64,000 nucleotides of DNA from Kalmusia sp. IMI 367209 (lineage: Eukaryota; Ascomycota; Dothideomycetes; Pleosporales; Didymosphaeriaceae). The position numbers and the translations under genes are program-made. The notes beneath the pieces were generated by a model. That model was not told where the DNA came from and did no database searches. It was given only the letters and a program-made list of their open reading frames with translations. The number at the start of each line of letters is the position of its first letter. Positions within the stretch are counted from its first letter, which is position 1. Below, piece by piece: positions 34,411 through 44,902 of the stretch. The DNA lies in contig JAPEUQ010000006.1 in the NCBI GenBank assembly GCA_027946365.1, positions 2,232,001 through 2,296,000 of the forward strand, given 5' to 3'.

Positions 34411-34608
34411 GCCCTTCTCAACCGTGCGAAAGTTGATTCCAAGATCGGCACACCCAACTACATAGAGCGGCCGTTTAGCTTACTGACGAATATTGGAATG
34501 TTGTATCTGGACAGGGATCGAGAGGAGCATGCAAAGCCTTTGGTTGAGCACGCCCAGGCAGTAGCTGCAGACGCCTACGGGCGTAAGGACGCGCAGACTA
34601 GCAGGTAA
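34411..34608 (+). pseudogene. coding-like fragment, unknown family
   Basis: Right after a possible acceptor (TTTGACAG at about 34403-34410), a plus-strand frame runs 65 codons to a TAA. It includes PNYIERPFSLLTNIGMLYLD and EEHAKPLVEHAQAVAADAYG. Composition looks coding, but there is no start and no partner exon. It abuts the truncated end of the AAA remnant on the opposite strand, suggesting a rearrangement breakpoint. I do not recognise the family. Confidence 0.35.
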
Positions 34609-35268
34609 GATGGACTTGTCGCTACGAGCCTTCTTCACTACTTTTTCTGTGGGCCAGATCTCATTGAGTCCAGATCTAGCATCATCATATGGTCAAAAAT
34701 TGGCGTAGTAGCATACAACAACATCATTAATAGAGATTCACTCATTTCTTATTTCTCAGGCTTATACGTACACATAAATCTATGCCTTCCGCATTCTTTA
34801 TCATATTTGACATTCCACAAACCAATATTAGATTAGGCCCTAAGTTTCAAACCCTCCTTCTACCTCTTGCGATGACTATTCGAAGAGCGCCCCTTGATGA
34901 TACTGATCGTCGCAGCCAGCACGCCATATGGGAAAGCGTCGAAGGACCGCAATCATAATACAAGTACACCTACGATACTTAACGTATTCAACGTCCCCTC
35001 TTGCGCTGGATAAACACTTTGCTTATAGCGTTATAGGAACAAACGCCTAGCTACGTTTTAACAGATGTAAGGATAAGGAATCTATCGACCGTTTGTTGAC
35101 TGACGTCCGCGATTGTTAGCAAGTCCGGAATATAGCGTCGGCGATCTGCCGGCCCGCTTAGCGTCATCGGAATGAAGTCCGCACATCCGCCTGCACAAGC
35201 ATCTTATCATGCCTGAACCTAGGCATTCGTATCCTCAGTTGTCAAATTGACTTGCTTTTGAATACAGA
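34609..35268. other. intergenic, no gene seen
   Basis: About 660 bp upstream of the second Zn2Cys6 factor. It is AT-rich from 34690 to 34860. It presumably contains the promoter of that factor; no motif stands out. Confidence 0.45.
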
Positions 35269-37222
35269 ATGGCGGCCTCCGACAGACCGGTTTCTCCCGT
35301 ACGGGCGCTGAGGGAAGCGTTCGGCGACTCAAAGCCGCCCGACATCAGTCGAAAGATTACGGCTTGCGTGTCCTGTCGAAAGCAGAAGGCAAGGACTCCC
35401 AGACATACTTGATCAATGAATCTTACTGTAACGCGCACTGCCTTAGATCAAATGTAATATACCAACTTCCGGGCCTCCATGCACGAGATGTCGGAAGAGA
35501 GGCCTTTCATGCACGGTGAACCGGAGCTTGCAGACGCTTCTTGAGAGCGATACTCTGTATGACTGGTACTAGAATTTTCTGTTTTCTTCTAAATATAGCA
35601 GGTGGAAGCATTCCATCCAAGGCAAGATGCACAAACTGGAGGCCGCCGTGAAGACCCTAGCAGATCAAGTGTCGGCGCCCATGGTGTTACAGGCGCTGCG
35701 CGATGAAGAACCTTCGACGCATGACCATGTACCCCAAGGACAAGATAGGCAAGAGCTAGGTGAAGAACATTCAAGCCAGTGGGAGATAGTGGTCGATGGA
35801 GATGCCGGCCCAGAGGCTCCACCTGGCTCCTATCTTTCCCGCCCAGCGACATCAACTACTCCTCGCCACAGAGACATGATTACGCGAGGCATCATCAGCT
35901 ACGAGAAAGCTCAATCATGTCTAAATCTTTATCAGAAGCGACTAGACCATTTTCCATATCGAATCCTTGCGGACCAAGGTACATGCACCTTGGGCTCGAT
36001 CCGAGAAGCATCGCCATTCTTACTAGCCGCAATCTGCGCCGTCAGCAGTCTCCACATGGCTACCAGTGACTTCGACGCATGCTACGAAGAGTTCTTCTCT
36101 ACTCACTCGAAGCGCAATTTCGCAAGAGACACCACCTTAGACGACGTGCGGGCGGTGTGCATCGGGGCTTTTTGGCTGAGCGATATTTCATGGTCTCTAA
36201 TCGGTACGGCCGTGCGAATAGCAACGGAGCTACAACTTCAGAAGAGCTTCGTGAAAGCATTGGAAGGAGATCGGCAGCACTACTTACGTACACGACTATA
36301 CCTCCTCGTCTACGCCTGCGATCATCATTTCTCCATCCCCTTCGGTAGACCGCCCATGACGCGAGAATGCGGAACCATCCGCAACGTAAGGAAATTTTTG
36401 GACTGCGAACATGCTACTGAGGATGATGCGCGACTAGTCAGCCAAGTTCTGCGATGGAGTCTCTGCACCAATGTCTTCGACACCTACGATATCGACATCG
36501 ACCGACCGCTCACAGCTCCCCACATCGCGCAGCTACGCACGTTCTGCATGTCCTTGGATAGCCTGCGCGCGGAATGGGGCGCAAGATTCACACCTAATGT
36601 GCATGTCGGTAATTATCCGCGGAAGGGCGTCGGATTACAATGCGATTTTGCCAAACTTTATCTTTGCTCTCATGCATTTCGCGGTACCGGAGTGGCACAC
36701 AGCACTAACCGCTCGCAAGAAGCGGCGCTCGTGATAGACAATATAGCTCACGAAGGCATTATCTCGGCGCTGTCTATCATCCGTATTGTCACTACTGATA
36801 AAGAGGTGCAGACCTTCTTTGACGGATTACCTACCTATTTCGACATCATGCTCGCTTTCTCGGTGGTCTTTCTATTCAAAATTTCGACAAGATACGGGGC
36901 TTTGTTCCGAATTGATGGAGAAGCCACAAAGCGATCGGTGCATGAGCTGGTGCATGTCTTGAAGCGGATCACGGCGGGTATGCATCCGCGCCATCTTTTG
37001 GTTAGCCTCACGGAGGGTATAGATGAACTTTTGCAACGCTGGGATCTGGGTGGTCAGATAGGATCTAGAGTCGAGGTGCCGGTGCTGCGGCAGGAGTCGC
37101 AAGGGACCGGGGAGGAGATGGGTGATGGATTGGACTGGTTTGATGGGATAATTGATCCGGTCTTTATGGGCGAGTATGATCTTTTGATGGGCCAGGATGT
37201 GGATTTTCCCTTTGAAAATTGA
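35269..37222 (+). CDS. Zn2Cys6 transcription factor (fungal_trans type)
   Basis: Model join(35269..35388,35447..35556,35602..37222), 616 aa. The zinc cluster is Cys33-x2-Cys36-x6-Cys43-x8-Cys52-x2-Cys55-x6-Cys62. It is split after Lys40 by a 58-bp intron with a GC donor (AAG|GCAAGG) and a TTAG acceptor; the second intron is 45 bp (GTATGA donor, TCTAAATATAGCAG end). A short linker with a likely dimerisation helix (MHKLEAAVKTLADQV) follows. The fungal-specific middle homology region spans about residues 190-430 (FWLSDISWSLIGTAVRIATE, LVYACDHHFSIPFGRP). The next gene on the same strand, 590 bp on, is phosphonoacetate hydrolase, so a role in its control is possible but unproven. Confidence 0.87.
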
Positions 37223-37811
37223 GCTGTTGCATGTGAAGACTTTTATTTTGCATGGCCAGGTTTTACACGCGAACAGATTTCTGTATATATCGAAAGGAAC
37301 ATGGCAGTTAAAGCAAAAAAGACATAGTCAAGGCTGCAACGAAAAGGACTCGTGTGAAACAAAGCAGTTGGTTAGATATATGAATAAAAATATGGATTGC
37401 TGCATAGCTGAGATTGTTGAGATATCGGTGCGCTAAATGCAGTCGGAACGAAGGCCGGTAGTCGAGACCGGTCATGCTTGAGGTTGCTCTATATGCAAGA
37501 GGGATCAACGACGAGGCATATTCATAACTAGAATAACTACTTACCGACTATTAAAGGTAGAAGAATGTCGTAATTGGTCAGTTATAAGTTCCAAATGAGG
37601 GTACATCTCATACGCCAGAGGTCGGGACGAAGCCCGACTTCAATTACTTAGATACCAGACGCAGGTACAGGCAATACTAAAGGCTATAAATAAGACGTCC
37701 ATGACACTCGAGAGACTCAGCATATTTTCCTATCATTCCAATACTCTACCCATTATTCTAATCTACTACTATCTTGACGACTCAAAGTTCGCCGCTATTC
37801 CATCGCCCATC
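37223..37811. promoter_or_regulatory. phosphonoacetate hydrolase promoter with TATA box
   Basis: About 590 bp lies between the factor and the hydrolase, AT-rich. A TATAAATA at 37685-37692 lies 120 bp before the chosen ATG (37812). An in-frame ATG at 37701 is only about 10 bp past the TATA box and so probably upstream of the transcript start. Confidence 0.55.
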
Positions 37812-39056
37812 ATGACTCCCCAAACCCCCATCACCCTCCACAACAGAATATATTCTCTTCCAAAACAATCCACCGTCGTAATCTGCATCGACGGCTTCGA
37901 TCCCACATACCTCAGCTCCGGAACCGCCTCCGGCATCACACCATACCTCACTTCGTTCTCGAAGTATGGCTTCCACGCCACAGCTCACTCCTGCATGCCC
38001 TCCTTCACCAATCCCAACAATGTCTCCATCATAACCGGCGCTCCGCCCGCTATCCACGGCATCGCCGGTAACTTCTTCCTCGACAGCGCCACCGGCGAGG
38101 AGAAAATGATTGTCGACGACGAGCTCCTCAGGGGCGACACAATACTCCAGTTGATGGCTCAGCGCGGATTGCGCATCGCAGCCGTCACGGCGAAGGACAA
38201 GTTGCGCCGCATACTCTCGCATGGCTTGCGCGGCACAGGCGCGATTTGCTTCTCTTCTGAAGCGGCCGCGTCGTGCACGCTCGAAGAGCACGGCATTGAA
38301 GGTGTGGAAGAGTGGGTCGGGCGAAACGCACCGGGCCAGTATTCCGGCGATTTATCGATCTACGTGCTCGATGCGGGAGTTAAGTTGCTGGAGGAGAAGA
38401 GGGTCGACTTGATGTACCTCACGCTTTCGGACTACATCCAGCACAAGCATGCGCCGGGGTCGGAGGAAGCAGACAGCTTTTTTGCAGCGCTAGATCAGCG
38501 GGTTGGGAGGTTGATTGACTTGGGCGCTGTTGTGGCCGTTACAGGGGACCATGGGATGAGCGATAAGTGTGGGGAGGATGGGAGACCTAATATCCTTTTC
38601 TTGGAGGATGTATTGAGTTCGAATTGGGGCAAGGGAAGTGCAAGAGTTATTTGTCCGATTACGGATCCTTTCGTGAGACACCACGGGGCTCTAGGGTCAT
38701 TCGTGCGTGTGCACGTCAAGGAGAAGGAGCACGTACAAGGGATGATTGAGCTGTGCAGGACGCTGCCGCATGTCGAGGTGGTTTTTGGGAAGGAGAGGGC
38801 GGCAGAGGAGTTTGAGATGCCGGTAGATAGGGAAGGAGACTTTGTTGTCGTTTCGAAGAAGAATGCTGTCATTGGGAGCCGCGAAGAGGAGCATGACTTG
38901 TCGAACATCAACGACCACCGACTTCGCTCACACGGCGGTCTGTCGGAGCAGGAGATTCCATTGCTGCTGAGTAGACCGGTGAGAGATAGAGAGGCAGCCG
39001 CGAATCGTGGACTGTGGAGGAACTACGATGCTTTTGACTTGGCTCTAAATTGGTAA
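37812..39056 (+). CDS. phnA: phosphonoacetate hydrolase (alkaline phosphatase superfamily)
   Basis: Intronless, 414 aa from ATG 37812; an upstream in-frame ATG at 37701 would add a hydrophobic 37-residue leader, rejected because of the TATA position. The zinc-enzyme motifs are in order: CIDGFDPTYL (first metal Asp, about residue 27), PSFTNPNNVSIITG (nucleophile Thr, about 63), LSDYIQHKHAPGS (Asp and His ligands, about 206-213), VTGDHGMSDK (Asp-His pair, about 244) and LRSHGGLSEQ (last His, about 374). These fit PhnA, which splits phosphonoacetate to acetate and phosphate. No transporter or other phosphonate gene is adjacent. The family is best known from bacteria, with scattered fungal members. 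It is probably cytosolic. Confidence 0.88.
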   Translation: MTPQTPITLHNRIYSLPKQSTVVICIDGFDPTYLSSGTASGITPYLTSFSKYGFHATAHSCMPSFTNPNNVSIITGAPPAIHGIAGNFFLDSATGEEKMIVDDELLRGDTILQLMAQRGLRIAAVTAKDKLRRILSHGLRGTGAICFSSEAAASCTLEEHGIEGVEEWVGRNAPGQYSGDLSIYVLDAGVKLLEEKRVDLMYLTLSDYIQHKHAPGSEEADSFFAALDQRVGRLIDLGAVVAVTGDHGMSDKCGEDGRPNILFLEDVLSSNWGKGSARVICPITDPFVRHHGALGSFVRVHVKEKEHVQGMIELCRTLPHVEVVFGKERAAEEFEMPVDREGDFVVVSKKNAVIGSREEEHDLSNINDHRLRSHGGLSEQEIPLLLSRPVRDREAAANRGLWRNYDAFDLALNW

Positions 39057-39182
39057 TGAGTAGTCTTTATAGATTATCAAGGAGTTACATTGACTTGCAA
39101 ATTCTATGATATTGTATCGAAAGGCAGGTATTATGCCTCTCTCGCCGAATTTACTCTATTAGTCTATTCACAAACGTACCAT

Positions 39183-41272
39183 CTACCTTCGCCATATCTC
39201 CTCCCACCTCCCCTTCCCCAACTCAAGCGGCCCGTCCCACCTTCCCCGATTTGGTTCTCCCATCCCCTGCTCCTTTAAGCACAGCCATTCCCTCACACAT
39301 CCAGGCACCTCTTGCCTACTATGGCTCACACAAAGCAGCGCCTGGTGGTCCTGTAGGCCCGGAACGACTACCTCGCCCCTCCTCTTAGCCTCACTTTCCA
39401 CGGGTTTGGGACCGGCGTCGGTGTAATGCAGCGAGAGATTTTCACCGTGTGAGAGAAAGAGGAGACTCTTATCACGGGCGAGATCGTCCATACCGGAGAA
39501 AGCCTCGTCCAGGATGACGATGGAGGGGTTGCGGATGGTGGCGCGGAGGAAGAGAGCGATTCGTTGGGCGGAGAAGGACAACTCGCCAAAGTAGACATCA
39601 TCTGCCCAGTCTAGGCTCTTGTTTACTGTCTGATCGTCGACCGCTTTGGGGTTGAGTTCTGTTTCAAACCAGCGGAGACAGGCTTCTACGCGCTTCGATG
39701 CTTCGGCATCGAGCCGCGGCTTCGTGATCGGCGTGTCAGCCCACGATGACTCTAGTGTGCGGCGTACGGAAAGGTTCTTCGGGAAGAGGGCGTGGACTTC
39801 AGGTGAGGAGTGGCCCATCTGAGATTGAATATCGAAGATGGTTATGCCGGGAACACCAGGAGAGGGGAGACGCGAGTGCTGGAATATTTTAACGGGTGCA
39901 GAGTATGTCTGCGGGTGATCTGACGTGACAAGACTCAGTAGAGTAGTTTTTCCCGAACCGTTGGCGCCAAAGATGCCCCAGCGTTGGCCGCGGTGCACAT
40001 TCCACCAGAGTCCGTCTTTTTTTACGCCGTCGACGTCTTGTTGCCATTCACCAAGGACGGCGTTAGGACCGTATCTGATGCGTACACCTTCCATTTCTAC
40101 GATCGGTTCTCCAATATTGGTGGGAGATTGGTCTACTTTTGAGAATCCGTCTCGGGTAAGCACTGCTGAACTTGAAGAATCTTGCCCCTCTGCAGTGTTT
40201 GTTTCAAAATCGCCTCGTTCAGAAAGATGCTTTCCAACCTCCCTAAGTTCAACCAGTTTAGGTTCCAGCTCGTGACCTTCGCCCTTGCTAGCAGTGATAG
40301 ATTTCTCGATCTCATCATACTGTTGCTTCAAGTAATCCAACACCTCCTCTTTCTGCCCCTGCGCCTGAACTTTGCCATCCTCACCCGCATACACGACATG
40401 GGTGATCCAATCAGGAATGGCATCCTGCGGTCTCAGCGAAAGTACAATCCTTGGTGCATTCGCTTCAGCCAGCCTATGTAATACCTCGGAAATATGGTGC
40501 GACACAAACGGGTCAAGGCTAACTGCATCACCATCAGCTTTGCACTTACACTGTGCTTTTCGTAATACTCACTAAACGGTGCATCCAAACACAAGACCTC
40601 CGGCCTCGCCAACAACGCCTTCCCAATCCTCGCCCGCCGACTCTGCCCATTACTCAGCGTGCTAACCGGCTTCTCAAAGAACCTCTCAAGCTCCAAATCC
40701 CGGACTACCTTCATCATTACCTCCTTCTCCAGCGTCTTCTCTTTGATCACTTCCTCACCAGGATTCATACCAACGATACCGGTCAAGTACTGCGCGAGCG
40801 AGAAATCCGTCTCTTCAACACGACTCTCGTAACGAGCTGAGAGATACGCACCACCGAAGGCTTTGCGCTCCACATCGAAACCCACATACTCGATAGCGCG
40901 CTCGGGAAAGCGTAACCGTGGATTTTTGGCGGCGATCTCGGGGCTGAGGAGGTACGGGAACGAGCGTGCTGTCGGCGGGAAACATAACAATTGCCCTCTT
41001 AATATCTGCAGAAAGGCCGTCCTAACAGTCGACGACGGGCTTAAGATAGCCCAATGTTGATTCGGCGCGGCGAATGAAGGTAACTCCAAGCTCAGGTCTG
41101 GAAACAGTGGCGTGTTCGGAGATACATCGTGGGCTGTTGGCTTCGTTGCAGGGTGACGCCGGTAGAATGTGCCCTTGCTGATGCGTACTATAGGCTCCGA
41201 AGCCAATTTTCTAGACGTGTGCAACCGCGCACATCGTGATGCCGCGAAGAACAGTGCCGGAGTTCTTCGCAT
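39183..41272 (-). CDS. tandem ABC ATPase (YDR061W-like, predicted mitochondrial)
   Basis: Model complement(join(39183..40522,40573..41272)), 679 aa, no membrane segments. The N-terminus MRRTPALFFAASRCARLHTSRKL (given in part) is basic and Ser/Arg-rich, like a mitochondrial presequence. NBD1 has a degenerate Walker A (ILSPSSTVRTAFLQIL), signature LSNGQSRRARIGKALL and Walker B VLCLDAPF; a 50-bp intron (GTGAGT donor, ATGCAG acceptor) falls right after this and restores LDAPFISLDPF. NBD2 has a full Walker A (GIFGANGSGKTTLL, about residue 416), signature LSFSAQRIALFLRA and Walker B IVILDEAFSGMDD. The arrangement resembles yeast YDR061W and bacterial ModF-like proteins. Function is unknown. It is divergent from the small gene at 41454. 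Confidence 0.85.
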
Positions 41273-41453
41273 GGTGGGAATAGCATGGCGCAAAGAGTGA
41301 GGTTGATATCTTATGTCTGGTGCGCAAGTGGTCGGTAAGGCGCGCCGTAGCGGAGGTGTGTCCGACTCCGCGACATGACGTCGGGGGCCGTTGCCGAGGT
41401 CCAACTATACAGATAGATTGAGAGAGTTAGGTGCTCTAGATGCACCACACATC

Positions 41454-41884
41454 ATGTTCCCGTTCCTACAGCCACAGCGGCCGAAGGTATGTTCTCCCTT
41501 GCACTCCTGATCGCCGAACTAACAGCCCTATAGCCGCCACAACAACCTTCACGACCGCAATACCCGCATCAACAGATACGTGCCGCGCATCCCGCGACCT
41601 CCACCCCACTCTCCACTGCGCCCCCCATGAGCGCGTCGTCTCCCCTCAAACCGAGGTCTCAAGTCGAGGCGATGCCCCCTTTCACTGCCCCGCTCGCAAT
41701 GCCGCGGAATCTATATGATAGCGCTGTGCGCCACCCTGTCTTTTTCACGGAGCAGTTGAGGAAACCGCCGTTCCCCATACCGGTGGCTGCGACGCAGGGC
41801 TGGAATCCGGCTGCGAGCGGGTACATACTTGAGCAAAGGAGGGCAGAGGCAGGTGAGAATGCGGTGCCTAGGACGAAGTTATAA
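41454..41884 (+). CDS. small unknown protein (127 aa)
   Basis: Model join(41454..41486,41534..41884). Exon 1 encodes MFPFLQPQRPK; a 47-bp intron (GTATGT donor, GAACTAAC branch, CTATAG acceptor) leads to a Pro/Gln/Ser-rich stretch. The C-terminal half is better ordered: RNLYDSAVRHPVFFTEQLR, then GWNPAASGYILEQRRAEAG. Frame, intron signals and composition support a real gene, but I do not recognise the family and see no signal peptide or membrane segment. Confidence 0.65.
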
Positions 41885-42210
41885 TTTGCGAGTGCAGATT
41901 GTTGGGACAAGCAGTCTGGCGCTCATTCACAGGAAAGAAACGCGTTTCTGTAACATGGTAGCTGATGGGCGGAGTCCGAATGTGGAACTTGATGCAAAAT
42001 ATGAATAACGACTGATGAGAGCGTTGAGGAATGTAGCTTTCAGTAACTGATCATTGTCCTTTTGTTCAACTATTTACACAGATAATCTCAATCCGAGATG
42101 AGAGACCAAACCCACCGAACCCCCGAGAAACCTATCATTCGACCATCTGCCCGTAACTCCTCGTCTCAAATCATTCATATATCATAAAAAAAACTCTATA
42201 GTTTGTACGC
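41885..42210. other. convergent spacer
   Basis: About 326 bp between the ends of the small gene and the alcohol dehydrogenase gene; it holds both 3' UTRs. A poly-A run (ATAAAAAAAACT) is at about 42184. Confidence 0.5.
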
Positions 42211-43379
42211 CTATCGAGACGTGTCCAGCACATATCGTCCCGCAATCTCGCCCTTCTTCATCTTATCGTACACGGTGCTGAGCTCTGACAATCCGACCGT
42301 CTTGAATGGGAACTTGATGAGACCTCTCGCGAAAAAGTCGATGGCCTCAGCAGAATCCTTGCGGTTACCCACGTACGATCCCTTGATGGTGATCATCTTG
42401 ATGACAGACTCGAAGACGGGAGCCTTCAGGTACGCGCCAGCAGGCAGACCAATGCAGACGACCGAGCCACGAGGACGGACGTATTCAGCGGCTTGCTGGA
42501 ACGGCTTCTCGTTGACTGCGACGAGGAGCACGGCGTGAGGGCCTAGACCATCGGGTGTGGCGGCTTGCACATCCTTGACTACGTTACTAGACTTGGCGAA
42601 GTCAACGAAGTGCTCTGCGCCAAGGGTGTTCAAGCACATCTCCTTCTTCTCGTCGCCTGTGTCGATGGCGATGATCCGCACGCCCATAGCTTTTGCGTAC
42701 TGCTGAGCAAGCGAACCGAGACCGCCACCAGCACCGACGATGGCTACCCATTGGCCGGGCTTTACGCCAGACTCCTTCAGGCCCTTGTAGACGGTGATAC
42801 CTGCGCAGAGAACGGGCGCAATGGCGTCGAGGGGAAGGTCCTTGGGAATGCGGGCAACGTGTGCGGCTTTGCCGATGGCGTATTGCTGGAAGGTGCCATC
42901 GACTGTGTATCCGGATAGTTGGGGCTTGGGGCAGAGGGGCTCGTCGGATTGCTGGCAGTAGTCACAGGCAAGGCATGAGCCGTTCAGCCACTTGATTCCA
43001 ACGTGGTCGCCGATCTATACGTAATTAGTGTCTACGAAGTGGCATGGTCTAAGGGCGGCTCACCTGAACATCCTCGACGAGCTCACCACGTGCAACAACA
43101 ACACCGGCGCCTTCGTGGCCACCAACAAGAGGAAGCTTGGTAGCCTGAAAAATGGTGGTCAGTAAGTTGGATAGAGACGTTTCAAGAGAGGGGAGAGCTC
43201 ACCAAGGGCCAGTCGCCCTGCCATGCGTGGAGATCGGTGTGGCAAACGCCAGAGAATTTGATGTTGACCAGCACCTCGTCGGGGCCGGGCTTGTGGACGG
43301 GAATCTTCTTGTACTCAATGGCGCCGCCAGTCTTCTCGATGACCTGGGCCCACTGTTCCGTAGGGATTTCGGCTGCCAT
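42211..43379 (-). CDS. adh1: zinc alcohol dehydrogenase (ADH1 type)
   Basis: Model complement(join(42211..43014,43064..43144,43203..43379)), 353 aa, the normal length. Introns are 58 bp (GTGAGC donor, TTTCAG acceptor) and 49 bp (GTGAGC donor, GTATAG acceptor). Catalytic zinc ligands Cys46 (SGVCHTDLH) and His69 (GGHEGAG) are present, as is the structural zinc Cys set in [16 protein letters not shown]. The Rossmann motif is [17 protein letters not shown], followed by Asp of [10 protein letters not shown], which selects NAD. It is cytosolic and tetrameric in yeast relatives, interconverting acetaldehyde and ethanol. A TATATATA at 43524-43531, 145 bp before the start, fits a strong promoter. Confidence 0.92.
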
Positions 43380-43523
43380 TGTGATGTTGCTTGTGGATTG
43401 GGTTAAGAATGGAGTAGAAAGTCGATCTATGGATATTCAAGTGTAGATGAACGTATGAGTGCAAAGTGCTGTAAGCTGCAAGCTGATGCTGTGTGGAAAC
43501 GTAGTACGAGGGAGTGCAAGGTG

Positions 43524-43531
43524 TATATATA
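43524..43531 (-). promoter_or_regulatory. TATA box of the alcohol dehydrogenase gene
   Basis: TATATATA lies 145 bp upstream of the start codon at 43379, a usual fungal distance. Confidence 0.5.
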
Positions 43532-44902
43532 CCCACGTACCAGCCCCACTAGTTTGACGCGTTCCCAGGGTCGACGCCTTCCAGCCGGCACGCAGGCCAT
43601 TGCAATCGGTAACTCACACACTCTGTCCGTGATTCCGAAGGCGAGCTAAGCATGAGCGAATCTGCAATTGGCCTTGGTGCAGCTGTCAAAGAGCTCCTGT
43701 GGGTCTGCAGAGGGGGTACATGGTTGCGGCCGGATTGTGATAGCATCGGATGATGTCTAGTGGGCTGGGATTCCGACAGCTTCCTCGGGTGGAAGGCCCT
43801 GTGTCGATGGCCCTACTCCATGTGGGCTGATGGACTAGCATGAGCTGACTATCTTCCTGATAGCGTCGTGAAGGCCGGCGTGGTTCGTCGACTCGACAGG
43901 GTGGGGTGCTAAGCGACGTCATCCCTGCCACATCTCACCTGATGTTTTCGCTCCGCTACACTCGCTTCCGCTCGGCCACGGCCGAAGAAAACCGTTGCGC
44001 CATGTGCTCCATCTTGAAATTTTCCATAATCGGATTTTTTTCTTGCACGTCTTTTGTACTGAGGGTTGCTTTCGTACGACGCATCTCTGATGCCAGGTGG
44101 CAATCGCCGACAGTTGCGGAGCGCCAGAAATACTGTTGAATTCTCTTTCCTCCCCCCTCCTCCTCATCCCCTCCTTTCGGTCAACGTTCAAGACTGCATC
44201 TCCATGCTCGGTCGAGCGCTATCTTCAAACCCCGAACCTGGCCTACATTGCGCTAACATTTCCGCAAAAAGCAGGGCTGGATCCCACCTGGGGGGAAAGG
44301 ATGGAGCTTCACAGTTTGCATAACCAGCTAACGCATTTGCAAGCCCCAGTTAACCGTGATGGAGGGCCTAAACATCAAAGACAGGACATGTGACCCAACT
44401 GCAATAGCTAATCGTGATACGCTACCATCGTTACAGCAAATGATCCTTCCGGACAAAAGTACACTATGCCTTGAAAATAGCCCTTCAAACGTAGCCTTCC
44501 CGTTATCCGTGATCGTCTGGGAAGGTCTAGCGTGGCACACGGTCCGAATGCGGGGATGGTGTCGGACCAGCCCTCCTCTAGTGCCTCAAGTATCGCGGGG
44601 TAAGGGAGCTCAAGATCTATGGCCCGAAAGCTAGATTGTCGAGCTGAGGCTGAGTGTTGCACCTGGTCCTGTTCTGGAGCCTCCTTGCCATTCGTCAACT
44701 GTTTGTGTCACCATCCCAGCCATCTCACGAAACAAGTGACCAATCAGTGTCCCGGTACATGGCTATTCGCCTGATGGATTCTACGAAATTTCTCCTGTTG
44801 ACTCAAATTTCAATCCGAAGACGATCCTATATAGACTACAGATCTGGCGCTTCAGCTTCTCTAATGCTAACGCAATGCTTGGTAGAACCAAAAGGGCATG
44901 CT
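43532..44902. other. intergenic, no convincing gene
   Basis: About 1.4 kb between the alcohol dehydrogenase promoter and the 3' end of the membrane protein gene. Frames of 60-110 codons occur on both strands (for example 44097-44393) but lack recognisable domains. Nothing else was seen. Confidence 0.45.

Noticed and set aside
37701..37811. Upstream in-frame ATG for phosphonoacetate hydrolase
   Set aside because: It lies about 10 bp past a TATAAATA box, so probably before the transcript start; the leader is AT-rich and not family-like.
44097..44393. 98-codon plus frame starting with TTG
   Set aside because: No ATG start, no domain, and no splice pattern that extends it.
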